A stretch of 64,000 bases of DNA from Cardiocondyla obscurior (lineage: Eukaryota; Arthropoda; Insecta; Hymenoptera; Formicidae): the NCBI RefSeq assembly GCF_019399895.1, contig NC_091875.1:186001-250000 (forward strand), written 5' to 3'. The stretch's first letter is position 1. Every line of letters starts with the position of its first letter. Position numbers and translations under genes: made by a program. Under the pieces are notes generated by a model. The model was given only the letters and a program-made list of their open reading frames with translations. It had not been told where the DNA came from and did not search any database. Positions 49,092 to 63,300 of the stretch are shown here, in pieces.

Positions 49092-52000
49092 TACAAAGCA
49101 ATATTTTCCAATACTATTGCATTCTCCAAATCTTCGTACAATTTTCAATATCATATGCCAAATCGCTGTCGTATTAAATAATCGTGATTAGCTAATTGTT
49201 ATAAGTTTATTAATGTAGGGAGCAACTTTAAAAGAAAAAAAACCGAGACCCTTAGCAATGTGCCTCTAAATTAATAAGCGTTTGTGTAATATAATGATAC
49301 GATATTGATATGACATAATTAATGGAAATGCACCGGCCATTGCGTATCATAAGCCTGAATTCTGACCATCGATTTTTGCTAGCTCACGATAATTCCTAAC
49401 CGATCACAGACTCAACAAATACGGCATTGGTATTGTGGCACAGGCTGTCAAGTTGAGACTACTCTATTTTGAATTTTGTGATATAGACCGAAGGAGGCGT
49501 GCGCAATGGTCATGTCGATGTTTATAACGACTCTCCATGTCGCAATATTCAAAGAGATTTTGTGAAGACTCATTATTCCAAGAAATGTAATAAACTTTTG
49601 AACAGTGCCTTCAGAACTATAACACGACGGTCTACTAGAAGTAAAGTATAAATGCTTTCTTACTGGCAAATAATCATAGACGAACTAACGTAAGGATGAA
49701 GAATCATACAAATATCAGAGCTTAATGAGAATGCGTAGATAAAATTTTTATCATTCTTCCTTTTTATCCTACATCTATTTCATAAACGTTTTCGCCATTA
49801 TTTTGGAACAAATTTTTTGCTTTCTCGCGAAACTTTTCTACAACATTTACGTTTTACAATTTTACTATCTATCTTTTAGGTCTACTCGTACATTTTACTG
49901 CATCACACGCGTGATGTATATTCTCTATTTGTACTACATTTATTAATAACGTACAATTGCGCGACACTTTACACGAATAATGTATTACATTAGATAAAGG
50001 AGCGCATATAGAACGAATCGAGACACGGAGCTTGGCGTTACAAACTCGACTCGCTACATTTGCAGCCTCCGAGTCGTGAAACGGTTTCTCGCGACGACGG
50101 GAATGCCCTACGTGCGATACGGGTATCATAGAAATCCTAAAAAGTATTAGCCTCTGTATCTATTGGGGTGTTCGCGGCGTTTCGTTTACCGGAATGCCTC
50201 TGTCTGTGATCGCTTTAATCTTATCGAAGTGTCCAAGCGCTTGCGGCGACTCGATACTAATAATAATCGGTAAGCTCGCGAGAGAGAGAACAAATAAAGA
50301 CAATTTGCAAGGTAAAATAACGAAGACTAATTTAGCTTAACGTGCTCCGTGCGGGAGCTTGAACACTGCGCATAATTCTTAAAGATCTCACAGGTAGATA
50401 CCATTTTAAAACGATCATCATGTACCTTGAAAGTATAGACTTTGTTATGTTAATGTAATAAAGAACGTCTGTAATAAAAATGCGCAAAAAATCGCACTTT
50501 GATCGCATCGCTAATTTTCTCGGCACTGGTGCATGTTATGATAACGAAACCGAGTATAAATCCTTAAAAATAAGATCAGGAGAAGGAATCAGTGATATAA
50601 TAAAATATCACAAGTTTTTTTTTTTATTAATCTTTAATCAGTTTATTTACTCGTAATAATATTATTTTCATCATATATATATATATATAATATTCTATTT
50701 ATTCCTTACTTATTTATATATATATATATATATTTATATATAATAATATAGTGTATTTATGTTCAATATGTATAATATATTATCTACATTTATAATCCCT
50801 ATGAAAGGCATCTCCAAACAGACTTCAGATTTACTTCTTTTTTTTTTTTTTTTTTTTTTTTCTTTACTTTAAATATCTTATTTATTCATAAAAATACAGG
50901 GGGGTTCATGCGCCATGCGTGAAACTCGGCCTACTTTGCCGAAAACCGAAAGCTCGAATCGACTGTGGGTGTAGTAAATGACGCATTTGTTTGTTCTAGC
51001 CAAATTGTAAATACCTATTTCAACTACATACGTGTCTAACAGTCCGCCGTAATTTTCGATCAGTTTTACACGAAGAAAATTTACTTACATATACCACATA
51101 TTCAGCTGCTGTTGTAACAAATTAATTGCTAGAACAGCTAAGTATTATCTACATTAACAATTTTCTTGTTCACCGTGGAGTGTACTCCAATTTTTTATTC
51201 GTGTTATACTGTCGAGTTATATTAAAAATCACAATCTCGTGATAAAGTTTAAAACCGCAGTAGGAAATGCCACGACCGACTGTCGTTGATGATATGCGCG
51301 TAATTCTCTTAATGCAATAACATCGACAAGAACGATGTCGAATTTAGAAGAGAAGAAAGTCGTATTACGAAAATTGAAATTGATTGATGTTATATATATA
51401 TAATTAAATGATTTAACTCCGTCGAATTTATCAATGTATCGAAGTCAACGATTCTCAGTCTTTTAATTACTCATATCGCGTATCTATGATTAAATCTACA
51501 TATAATATAAAAGATTGCGAGGTGCTCGTTCTAAAGAGACAGACTTGCATGGTGTTTCTACGGAAAGCAGAGGCGGAACGTAAACAATTCATCCAAAATT
51601 TATATGAACATAACGCATAACGTAATTGACTTTTATCAACGTGTTTTTCGCTGCGTTGCAGATAAAAATGAAACGAAGTTTTTGACAGCGAGGCGCACGG
51701 TATATCAAGAAAACCATATAGTGGACGTCGACATCGCGAGGCGCGATACTCGGTTTCTGGCAAAGCGGCAATTCACGCAATGGCGCCGAAATCTCAATTA
51801 CAAAAGGAATATAATCGAAGATAAACGAGATAATAAAAACGTACTTCTTCCTAAACGTAGGTAGAAATATGGTAACTTTTGACTCACTCATTGAAAAAGT
51901 ATCTCTCTTTCTTTCTCACTCGCATATCATACATACATATTCTTTCTTTCTCTTCCTAGCTAATCCGGCGTTTCGTACTTCCTTTCCTACTATCGTTTCT

Positions 52001-55000
52001 GGGTTAAACATTTGCATTTTTTCCTCGTGCCTCTCTTTCGATGTATCGCAGCAAAGGGCGCCGATCAATTCCGGTCAAAAGAAAGCGAAAAGATACGTGT
52101 GCAATATGCGTAGGTACACTTTCGAAAATTAATTAAAAATTATGTAAGTAAACATAGAAACTATGGAAAATTAAACTTACACTAGTTGTAAGAAATTGAG
52201 CGTCGATAAATTAATTAAATGCAACAAGGCACTAGGATTGTAGCACCAAGACTGATGTGATCGTTTACAACTGTGAAGAAAGTTATTTTAAAACGGACTA
52301 ATTCCATTCCATAAAATTAAAACTTTGAGAGATCAAAAAGAGATACTTTAGTCATAAATATCAAAGCTTTCTTTTCGACCAATATTGATTTTTTTTTCCA
52401 CAGATTTATCACATATTATTCGAAGACTTTTCGGTATAAAATAGTCTTACAAAAGATACGTTATTTCAAAGTGATGTGCACTCGAAACTTTTGATCGTGC
52501 ATTTCAGCAATACACACGTTGTCGTCGTGGAAGTGTAATTCGCTAACTAAAACGCACGTGTCGAATTTGTATTTTATATTGGTAAATGCGAAATAGAAAT
52601 GAATTAAGTAAAATGAAAGAACTTGCTCGCACACGTTTTCATTCGTTTCCCTGTGACTTTCGCGGGAGCATCACGGCGGCGCCGTTTGCCGCTGTCGCGA
52701 GCACAAGTATTCAACACGGAATTATACAAAGACAGGACTAGTACTTTCAACATAGTTATATTATTAAATCTTTCGTACAATATATACACAAAGTTGAACC
52801 CACAAACGAAAGGCGCGCACTAGTTTTTTCCGTTTTCTTTTTTTTTTTTTTCGTTAGATTTCTCTCTTTCTTTTTTTTTTTCTTTTTCTTATCTTTCTTT
52901 TGCTCGATAGACTCTCACTCGCACTTAAATATTAAAGGGTTGGGCATAATAATACTCTTTGTAGTATAATGCCCTAAGTCTTGCTGATCCAACGCTTTAG
53001 CTCTCCCGTAAGCAGCTACTGTACTCCCAGTCATCATTACTTATAAGTATTTTACATTAATTAAATAATTCTTTTACAGATATAAACTTCCTAAGTTACA
53101 CAAATGCAAAAAGTAAATGTATCTGGAAAAAAACATTTTTATTAATGTTATAAAATTGAAAGTTTTTAAAGAATTATTTTTAAAGAGAAATAAAGCCTTG
53201 AACGATAGTGCTCGTTTATCTAATTTGTTTCATACGAATAAAAAATAAACGACAAGTAAGCGAATTAATCATAAACGAAATACATATTTTGTCTTGTTAA
53301 TTAATTATCATCAGATGAATTGTAGCGGAGTTCAGCACGCATACGTTATAGTAATGTAATTTTTAATTAAACAAACATACAAATGCATGATGTCTGGGGA
53401 ATACAGGAACCGTTACACCTAATGTTCCTTAACGTCAAATAATGTACAACGTTTACTGTATGAAGTATCTCATTGTTTAGTTAAGTCTTATAGTATGGAC
53501 AAGTATCCCTAGGCGAATAGGCCCAAGGTCTGTGTTGTAGTTCGTGATTTCTGAAACGTGGAACCCGCGGCCACGGATCCGATTGAAAAAAATGAAAAGA
53601 CAGACGAAAAATATGCTAATCGATTATCACAATTAACGTCCGTTTTAGAAATTATAAATAACGTACTGTAAAATTGTTTTAGTCTTGTGCAGATAAAAGT
53701 GAGTCAATATATTGATTTAAGACCCTTCTTTTACGGCAATTTATAACTATGCTTCATTAATTACTTTTATCTTTTAACTTAAAAACTTTAGAGAAAATAC
53801 TGATAAACTTTAATTTCTTAGAGGAATTTGCATTTTTTAAATCGTTATCCGTGGCTACAAGCCTGTCAGGCGATTAGCGTGTTTACGATATTTTACTATG
53901 AAGAGGCAAGATGAAACAATCACCGTCAGCAGAACGTGCGTGGAGTAATACATTACATGCGTATACAAGGAGCAATGTCTTCCAAGACACGAACAACATT
54001 TCGACTGGCGTCAACCGCCGATTTTATTTACTCTGTTTCGCACAAATAATTGAGCTAGGAGCGACCGGTATCCTAGTTTCGCGAGGTCGATTGTCACAAC
54101 CGGTTCACGTCTTTACACACGTGCACATTTGTGCATGAATAATACGTATGTTTACATCTTATTAATGAGATATTAAAAAAAAAAACCAAAAAAAAAAAAA
54201 ACAGGACAATTTTTTAATACAATTAATGTATAATTATTTGAATAATAACTCCTAATAAAATTTCGTGAAACTTCCTTGCGACACTGGGATACGAGTACTA
54301 ATATGCAGCGTTCTTTTATATATATATATATATACATTCCACTTATTTCTTTTTTATCATAATACTATGAAAATATCGCTCCAGCGAGAAATAACGTGAG
54401 AGAACTTTTCGCTCTTCGTACTTTTAGTCGCAATTATCAGAACAAACGGACGCGTGCGCTTCAAACGATTCGACTTTCCATTTCTTATTTTGACATTGCA
54501 TATATATATAATAATAATCTAATAAAAATGCAATAGAAGAAATGCCATATATCTCATGTATTAAAAGTTAAAATAGAAAACTCATCGGCAAATATAAAAG
54601 TAATATAAAATCTCATATCAAAAAATTATTAAAAGAATCTAAAAATTTACCTTATAATATCTTATTGTACCGAAAATTCGTTTCTTTTTGAAAAAATATT
54701 ATGTACATTATGCGTGCAATATTATTAATATTAATTCTGCTCATTACTTCTATAAGGCAGGCCACTACTCCGTATACTAAAACGTCTGTAAATAATAAAA
54801 AGAATTACTAAGTAAAATCGACTAGAATTCAACCAACAAATATTTAAAATATTTTATCTAGCTAACAATAATATATTAAAATTTGTATTGCCAACAAAGT
54901 AAAGAATCGACTTTTTAAACATCTGTATTATTCAATTAATAATTTGCACTTTTAAAATTATAATTTTATTCATTAATAGTAACGAAATTTCACTGTCGAT

Positions 55001-56060
55001 TTGTAGATTTTGTTCTTATAAGTCTTAATTAAAAGTTTCAGTCATCTTTACGAAAATTTTATTCTACGTAACAGCTAGTACATTAAAATAAGTAGAAAAT
55101 TGGCGTAAATGGCCTTTGAAAATCACAAATGGAAACTCGAGAATCGTCCGAAGAACGCGCGTCGCGAAAAATCCTAAGACTGATGATTCGTGTATTTGCG
55201 CGATAAAAATCGCGTCGAAGGCAAAAATGAATGAACCGATGTGTTGTAATAGAATAAGTCTTTTGCGTTGCGCGCTTGGACCGTTGCTTGCGGAGTGTTG
55301 AATGACAATGATGACAACGACGACGGAAACGATGATGTTGAAATATACATACGTAGCAAATACTAGCATCCGGATGCATATGATGAAATACGGACGTGTA
55401 ACCCCCGGTTCTTACGTACAGTTTTCTTGCGATTTTCTTTCTTGCGATCACGTTATCCGGACATCGATCAGTACACCTTGCCACCTTTCGCTCCTGATCC
55501 TCGAATTTCACGCGGATCTCGTACAATTGAATCTCGTTGTTTCGCGTCGATTCGGTAGATTCGAGGTGAAAGTCTGCACTTTTCACCTTTCCACTCTTCC
55601 TGGCAGCTAGAATTACGTGATCCATAGTACAAGGGCTCGTAACATTCTTGTCAATAGTGTTATTATAGGTGACGGTAGTAGCGCGAGAGAAGAGTTAGTA
55701 ACTACGATAGTATTACACTCTTTGCGTACATCGTTAAGAATTTTTTACAATGGCAAACGGCTAATCGCGAAGAAAAAAAGTCAGTACGTCGCGACGAGAT
55801 TTGTGGTAGGCATTTAAAAGATACATAATCTGTACATACGTGCACGTGCGTGTGTATATGAACTCGTTTGATCGTAGCTCGTGATGATACGTCGAGCTAT
55901 GAGATAAAGAAAAATCCATCGTCGATCATCGGTCGGTCGGTTGATCCGGACAATTGATCCTTCAGTCAGTCGTTTCGTGGTGTCTGCTGCTGTTTTACAT
56001 CTTCCTGTTTTCGTCTCCTTTTTCTTCTTAGCTTCAAGAGCATAGTAGTAGAAAGTGGCG

Positions 56061-56115
56061 GTAATAGTAGCAGTAGCAGTAGTAGTAGTAGTAGTAGTAA
56101 TAGTAGTAATAGTAG
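56061..56115. repeat. Trinucleotide (AGT)n repeat
   Basis: Imperfect AGT/AAT triplets, about 55 bp, in a non-coding stretch. Confidence 0.95.
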
Positions 56116-56668
56116 GTGGCCTACGGTGAGCGGTACGTAACGAGAGTCTTATTTTATCGATCGGATTATGCAATGTGAACACACAATGACGTAGTTGCGC
56201 GGTACGTGTTTGCGTACAGAAATATATTATTATAGTCTTTTAGTTTCGATAAAAAAGTTCAGTTCCCACCTCGACTGATTGCCCATCTCGAGGTGGCGCG
56301 CTTTCTTTCTCTCCCTCCCTTTCTCTCCCTCTCTCACTCTCGCTCTTCTTTAACTTTTATATACGAATATATATATATATATAATATGTACCATAGTATG
56401 TATGATACATGTTACACATATACTTTTTCTTTATTATTATATTTAAAATCGTTCATTTCTTTTTTCTTTTTTTCTATCCTCCTTCTGCCGCTGTCCTGAC
56501 GTGGTTACTTTCTATCTTCCACTTGTGTTCTTTTCGTATCTTTTCACTTGAACGATTCCTCCTCTCCACCTTCCTTCGTTTGTACAACGCAACGAACACA
56601 CACATTTATATTATTTATATTATTTATATGTATATATATGTGTATATATATATACTTTTTTTTATATA

Positions 56669-56674
56669 TTTATT
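56669..56674 (-). terminator. Poly-A signal of Hr4
   Basis: AATAAA on the minus strand about 200 nt past the Hr4 stop codon, in TA-rich sequence. Later signals are also possible. Confidence 0.45.
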
Positions 56675-56873
56675 ATACATACGCAAACAAAGCCTTTCCC
56701 CATGCGGTTCGAGTCGTCTCTCTTTCTCTCTCGTTGGACTCTTTTTTTCTTCTGTTCATTTGTTGCATGTCTATTTGTTCGGTTCTTTTACGTTTTTCTG
56801 TATATATATTTATAACGTATGTATAGTATGTATATAGGTATTCAGCTTCGTTTATCGTCACTTTGTTTAATTA

Positions 56874-59800
56874 CTATCTTTGAATTGCTGAGTTCAATAG
56901 AAAAGGAACGTAGAACATTTTACTCTCAAGTAGTAAAGTTGCCGCCGATTGTACCTGAAATTCAACAAGCAAACGGATTCCTTGTTTAAACGGAATCTTT
57001 CGACAGCAAGTACGTATTCTGCGCAAAACGAAAACAATTTGAATCAAAATTGGACTTAACAGTAAATAATAAATGCTTATTTTCCGGATCTGCTGGATCT
57101 AGACCAAGCAGATAAATATGAATTTGCATTCGCATCCGTTGAAGCAAATTAATTAATTGGGCTTATTCCAATCGTTTGGTCTACATTCAGATTCAAATGT
57201 TTAATAATTGTGAAGATTTTGCTCGCATTCGTATGAATATTTGAACTTACTTCGGGCAACCTGACGAGAAGATCATGAAATCGACTTGGCTGCTGAGGAG
57301 CGCTGTGCTCAACAAAACTTCGCAGACAGCTCATGTACCGTTCTTGTATCTGTTCTAAATCCGAGTATCCAGTTGTATTTTCTCGTGCTAAAAAAAAACA
57401 AATGATATCAGTTGGAATATTTATTATATATGTTATAGATATTCAACGAGAAAAAGATGCGTTGAATAATAATTGCAACTGATGAAATATTTTTAATTCC
57501 GATATAATATTTTTTTCTTTCAATAAACTTAATTTTACATATACTATATTGAGTGATAAGTATTGCAAACTTAAAAGACATTTAATTAAAATCTTTAAGA
57601 AGAATTTCACGTTGAAGTCTGCTCGTGGGAAAAAAAATGTATGCGTGCACGCACGATTTTAGAAAGTATCTCTAACTTACATTTCGTGTCTTCAACTGTA
57701 GCGTTGGGAAGAAGATAAGATTACATTATTATATATCGCTCTTGTACATCATGTAATACCGAGAAACTCGACTCGCGATAATGACGTAGATTTAGTAAAA
57801 ATACCTACCTTGTGAGAGCATAGTGATTACTTTTAGACAGACATATTCTTCCATTCGTAGCCTCACCCGCCTGAACATTAGTGTGACATACGTGATTTTT
57901 TCTACCATGAGCCCTACGTCTTGCCGCAATTGGTCCATGGTTATCGGCCGACCCATCATGCTGGTTAGGCACCTTTGCAACGTATACATGTTGTTCGTTA
58001 CCTAGTTGTAAAAATTGGATTAGAATGGGTCCGTAAATATGTTTGTCCTATTTACAAGTTTTAAATTAAATATACATGTATTATAATTAAACCTAAAGTT
58101 AATACTAATAAAAGTGAATAATATTACTGATTAATAATGTAACACAGTTGCATTAATAACATTATGTAAATTGACGATACTAAAAAAAATACTTTATCGT
58201 CGTGTGATACGTACAGATTGCATAATTTAACAAACTTTTATATAAAAATAATTTAAATAAAAAATTCTTTTATAAAATAGATGAGAAAATAATTTTTTGT
58301 ATTATTACGAGGTAGGTGTACAATTATAAATTATTGTAAAATGTAATTACTTCTTGCATAAATTCTGCGCCCGTTCCATCAGTAGCAATATTTGTTAACC
58401 TGTGCTGGCCGTGCATCGCTTGATAGGCAGACGTGGTCAGCACAAGAAGTTCATGCCACTTGTGGGTGAGCAGCCTTGTATGAACTTCAACCGGCAGCTC
58501 AAGGTAAAACGGTAACCTTTTGGTCCACTGCACCAACTTGTACACTATGCTATCTCCTATCTGACACAGCTTGTCACTTAAGTCTGAATTATGGTCTAGC
58601 AGCTCGTCCAAGTTCTGTAATTCGAACAACTTTTACGTAATAGTGCTATTGCCTTTAAATTAGATTATTATACATCATGGTTTGCCATTAAAAAAATTTA
58701 CTTACCCTTAACGTGGCAATATCTTGGAACTCATCGCAGTCTATAAGGGTCTGAATCATAGTTAGAGTTGTATCCAGAGGAAATACTCGATCCCTTGAAC
58801 TGCTCACTGCATTGTCTAGCCTTTGTCGTAAATGCACCACCTTAAATACACATTGTTAATACATAAAATTAATTAATTAATTAATACGGTTTTACATCAA
58901 GTATGGCAAGTAATGCATTTCCATTTCTAAATTAAAAAGTCAGTAATTCTATCAAATATTAGAAAAATTAATATTATGCTATCTAGATTAATTTTTTTCA
59001 CTTTTGTTTACGCCTAACTTGACATAGCCTTGAAAGTTTTTCACAGTGCAAAAAAGTTTCGAAGAAATCCGCGCGTTAATTACGATTCTGCCAGCATTTT
59101 CTTTCGCCGTGGGTGTAGCAATCCGAGTTCGGTGGCCGCGCATCTAACCCCGGTAGATTCAGCCTTTCACTGACCTTTCGAACCTCGAGACGTTTCCTCG
59201 AGGTCGGGCACAGAGTGCACGCGACCGAGAAAAGAGAAAAAGAAAGGGCCTGCACGAGTAGGTTTCTGCCCGACTTCGGGGAAAGCTGGCCGTTTTGTCG
59301 GAGTAAGGTCCATGCATAAGTGGCTGCCTCGCGGAGAACTGTGGGAGGCGTTTGCAGCTGAAGGCGCTCTCTAACACGAGGAAGGGACGGGAGAGTTTCG
59401 CGGGGGAGACCAAGGAGGAGATACACAAGAGGTGTCGGAGGAGAGGAAGCGCGAGCGAGAGGGGGGAGGAGGGTGAGGTCACTGTCCCTCGTGCAGACTT
59501 TCACGAGTTACGAAACCGCCGGAGAACTGCCCGTCCTTGGCACCGGCTGCCGCTGATTTTCTATTGTCCCTGCCTACGTCGTCAGTTGTTGTCGCGCTCA
59601 CCACGACGTTTCCATGTTGCGACGATGACGAATGACGATTGATACTTTATTATGATAAAAGTATATCCGATACTGTTTCAATATGTAATAGGTACTAATA
59701 AAACTCATTGATATAGTTGAGCTGTACGCAGTGCAACGTACAAAAAGATATATTGGAGTAGAAAAACGTTTAATCTGTTTTCTACGATTTTTTCTAGTAA

Positions 59801-62800
59801 TTATTAGCGAAATCGTAATAACAAAGTAGGATGTATATGATACAAAGATGATATCTAATGGATTGTATTAAAAAAGAATTTACGTGTATTTCATAAAATT
59901 ATTTTATAACGACATTCTTATCTGAGGTAATTATTAAAAATTAAATAAGTAATAAAATGAAAGTAATTCTCTTTAAAAGCATACATCGTATAATATATTT
60001 ATAAATATGAATTTAATTAAAAAATTGCTGTAGAAAAAGTTTATGAAAGAATGTCTTCTAATGAAGTTGAACGTCAATCTGATCATCGTGATAACTCGAC
60101 TGGAATTAAACAAATAATCAAGTAATTTAATTCCACGTTATTTTCGCGACAAAGTAATCCGGGGTATGTTTCTTCTTGTAGAAAGTAATTCGCATTTTTC
60201 TTGTCTTACACGAAATTTACTGTGAAGATGCGGTTTTTTTTTCGCTATGCATCTCACGTACGATGACTCGGCCGCGGCTCGAAAGTGACCTCTTTAATGG
60301 AGCACAGCCGTGGTCAATATTTATACGGTTTTACCGGCATCGGTTTCACTTTTGGCAATGGCCTCTACCGGGCCATTCGAACGATCGCGGCAGTTCCTTC
60401 GTTTTGCTCATCTGATCGGACGTAACGCGCATATTTATTTATTTATTACTCTTGTCAGACCTCCCTTGAGAAAGTCGAAAATGCAATTGTAACATACCGA
60501 TTGTAACGTAAAAAAAAAAAAAATAATGGGACATACTTCTATTCGGTATATACATAAGAACGACTTTCAAGAGATTTCAGCAAATGATTTTGCGTTATAT
60601 AACATACGCATAACATTCCTAACCGAGTGGTCATTGTAAAAAAAAAAAAAAAAAATCTGCTTATGTCGTTCGTGCAAAAATTACATAGCATCGGAAAAAC
60701 GTTACTTCGCAAAGGCATATAATTTTGCAAATTATATAAGTATCTCATATGCATATAAAGAATGTAAATAAAGGCAAAAAGTGCGACGACGATCAGTCGA
60801 TTCTTACGAGCATGCTACTCGCTCGTTCTATCTATTGGGTTTCGTAATGTGGGAAACCTTGAGGCTTGCACAAGTCAAGTCGTAAGAAAGTGAAATTGCG
60901 ATCTACGTCTCTAGTTCATTCATTCTAGGATCGGTGCGAAAGAAACCGATCGCACGCCGAATTTACTATTCGCCTTGTGTAACTTCATTTTATTCAATGA
61001 TGAAAATATTTTGAATATTAAAGATATATGGTTCATAATTAATACATTAGTTTTTTTTTTTTTTTTCTTTTCTTTTTAGTATCAAAGGAAAGATCTTCGA
61101 TTTTCTAGAAATTAATTTTCTCTTCGTTGTAATAAGTCGAACTCTCGTTTCCTTTAGAAGTTCGATTTAGAAATATCTCTATGACGTTAATTACTTTCTT
61201 CATGCTTGTTACTAAAAGGTAAAGAACAGTTATTATTTAATTAATAAACATCTCGTTCAATTTATCGTTACTTTGTTCTTAAAAGGGTACGTCGAGAACA
61301 AAGTCTATTATGTTCCACGATGATTGATCTAAGATTCCTTTGCGAGCGTAACGGTCACCTCACTGTCATAGATTTGCAGATACAAATGATGCAATTCTGA
61401 CTTGATCGAAATGCTTCGATCTCTATTTTCCTAGACAAAAGTACACGCAAATAATTAGAATTTATGAAATAATTTTGATGTTTAATTAAATCTATTTTAT
61501 AAATAATAATAAACAAAAAAAAAATTAATACTAAAATAGATAAAAATCATAAATAGGTATTGATGATTTTTGATGTGATACGTTATTGAATCGCCAGAAT
61601 GAATGCTCTCGTCTGTAAAGATTTCGCGATCTCACGTCGTCGCCGCAGCTGCTTCGAAAGTGAAAGCGAAGATGCCTGCGGGACATTCTCATCCCAGAGC
61701 ATCGGATTCCCCCGTCAGTAGTCGAGGAGTCAACTTTTGTTGACCCACACTCGATTTCTAACCGGGGCGTTCGCATAAATCACGGTGCAAATTGCAGGTA
61801 AGCACGAAGATGAAGATGTACGCGGACATTGATCTGCAAACGAACTCGACGTTTGCCCGACCAGGATTAGACGGCGTAAGATTTTCATGCCTTCATATAG
61901 TAGAACAACGACGAACTCACAGGTCGCATAATCGTGCGATTCGATCGGACCGACTTTTAGAAAGTTACCGCGGATATCTCACGCGCATCACCCAACGAAT
62001 AATGTACATAAATCTCGTAGTTAAGATTAATCTACATTACGACGCCGCTAACAACATTTGCCTTGCGTAACGTTTGAATAATTAAGGATAAAATGAGTAA
62101 AAGCTAACTGGCGCGCGAGATGCACTCTGTTGCAATGAGACTAGTTCTTCGACAATTCCATTTCGCGAGACACGCGGAAGTAAACGAAATGAATCGTGCA
62201 ATCTCTACCTTGATGAAACTTGTCGCGTTGGACGTGAATTCGCACGATTCAATCTCGATGCCAGCGATATATCGTTGGAGGTGAGTGCGTTGTGCCAATA
62301 AAACTTTTATTCGAATATTATAGCGATGTACGTTTGAAGCCTACGAAGAGCCACGGACACGATTTTAATTGCGATGATCGAATCTATTAATATTTTTCTC
62401 AATCTCAAGTCCATTGATTTTTAATCGGTATCTCGAAGCATTAATAATTCCGTGCGAAAAAGAATTTGATTCTCGCGTAACTCAATTCTCCTTTTATTAC
62501 GGACGATTCTGGGTGATAATTGTGCTTTAAAAAATACAGTACCATTCGAAAAGACATTAAAGTATGCTGCGTTAAAAATGGCAAAGGAGATACACTTACT
62601 TCGGAGGGATTGGTGAGTGCCGTCTTCAGGATAGTCCCGTTGACGAGGTGGCCTGAGTGCGCAGGGTGGTTCGGGTGGCTAGGAGTGGGTGGCGAACCGA
62701 GTGGGTCGCCCGACGAGATTTTGTGATGATGAAGGAAACCGCCAGCGAGTTGGGCGTGCTGCTGCTGCTGCTGCTGCTGCTGACTGTGATGGGCGGCTGC

Positions 62801-63300
62801 AGCCGCGGCCATGTGTTTGTCCAGCATCGTCGTGCCCATAGCACCCTTGGTACCACCGAGAGTTCCCGAGCCGTTTACGCCACCGACGTTGCTGCTGCCA
62901 CTCATGCCGCTGCCGACGCTGCCTGCCTTGTTGCTCTTCTTATGTTTCTTATACTTTACCTACGACAGATTAACGATTACTTTCAACGAACAATCGCAAC
63001 TGATTAAACCAGTTAACACGGAAGTTTCCACTTCTCACAAGTTAACACTTCTCAGCTTAATTAGCGATGATGATTTTAATGCAGCTTACCTTGTAAAGGT
63101 TGTACACCGCGCCGGAATTTCTACCTCCAGGCATTCGGTCCTCCCGAACCGCCTGCAGGACCATACCCTGTTCGATACATTTCTTGAACCGGCAGTACTG
63201 ACACCTGTTCCTCTGCGCCTTCGTAATTTCGCAGCCACCCTCCGCCACGCACGTATACACCCGTCTATTTTGCACAGTCCTCTTGAAGAAGCCCTTACAC
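56874..63300 (-). CDS. Hr4: Nuclear hormone receptor HR4 (NR6A/GCNF-like), 5' partial
   Basis: Seven exons: 63300-63090, 62959-62600, 58840-58706, 58614-58351, 58001-57809, 57387-57251 and 56954-56874 (TAG). They encode the last 459 residues and all phases agree. The first exon enters mid-codon at the P-box (CKGFFKRTVQNRR) and holds the second zinc finger (CVAEGGC, CQYCRFKKC) and the C-terminal extension REDRMPGGRNSGAVYNLYK. The hinge is basic (KYKKHKK), with Gly/Ala-rich parts and a Q8 run from CTG/CAG triplets (62757-62785). The ligand-binding domain follows: NLDELLDHNSDLSDKLCQIG, LPFYLELPVEVHTRLLTHKW, MVEKITYVTLMFRRVRLRM. The end ESKMFYVPFLLNSAIQR is typical of this family. In flies HR4 is an ecdysone-induced repressor that times growth and metamorphosis. 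The first zinc finger and N-terminus lie beyond the window. Confidence 0.97.
58841..62599 (-). other. 3.8-kb Hr4 intron with GC-rich blocks
   Basis: It separates hinge from ligand-binding domain. GC-rich blocks at about 59050-59640 and 61620-62290 contrast with AT-rich flanks. Their open frames show no known motif. A poly-A tract lies at 60638-60655 and a poly-T tract at 61051-61066. Confidence 0.5.

Larger units (their letters stand above)
47746..56668. other. Gene-poor stretch between PpV and Hr4
   Basis: About 9 kb without a recognisable exon on either strand. The first part is probably PpV 3'UTR (AATAAA at 48301). It holds a ~105-bp (TA)n tract, a TIR element (48921-49091), poly-T tracts near 50841 and 52838, and an (AGT)n repeat at 56061-56115. 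Frames at 48156-48722 (-), 51589-51891 and 55083-55625 (-) were examined and not accepted. Some of the right part may be extended Hr4 3'UTR. Confidence 0.5.

Noticed and set aside
51467..51891. Overlapping frames on both strands in the gene-poor stretch
   Set aside because: Basic, low-information translations without splice signals or family similarity.
55083..55625. 180-codon minus-strand frame
   Set aside because: Start is plausible but the translation has no domain, signal or conserved pattern, and it overlaps several equally long frames on both strands.
59076..59642. Frames of 142 (-) and 96 (+) codons in the Hr4 intron
   Set aside because: GC-rich sequence with few stops on both strands, no known motif and no splice sites; treated as a regulatory or compositional island.
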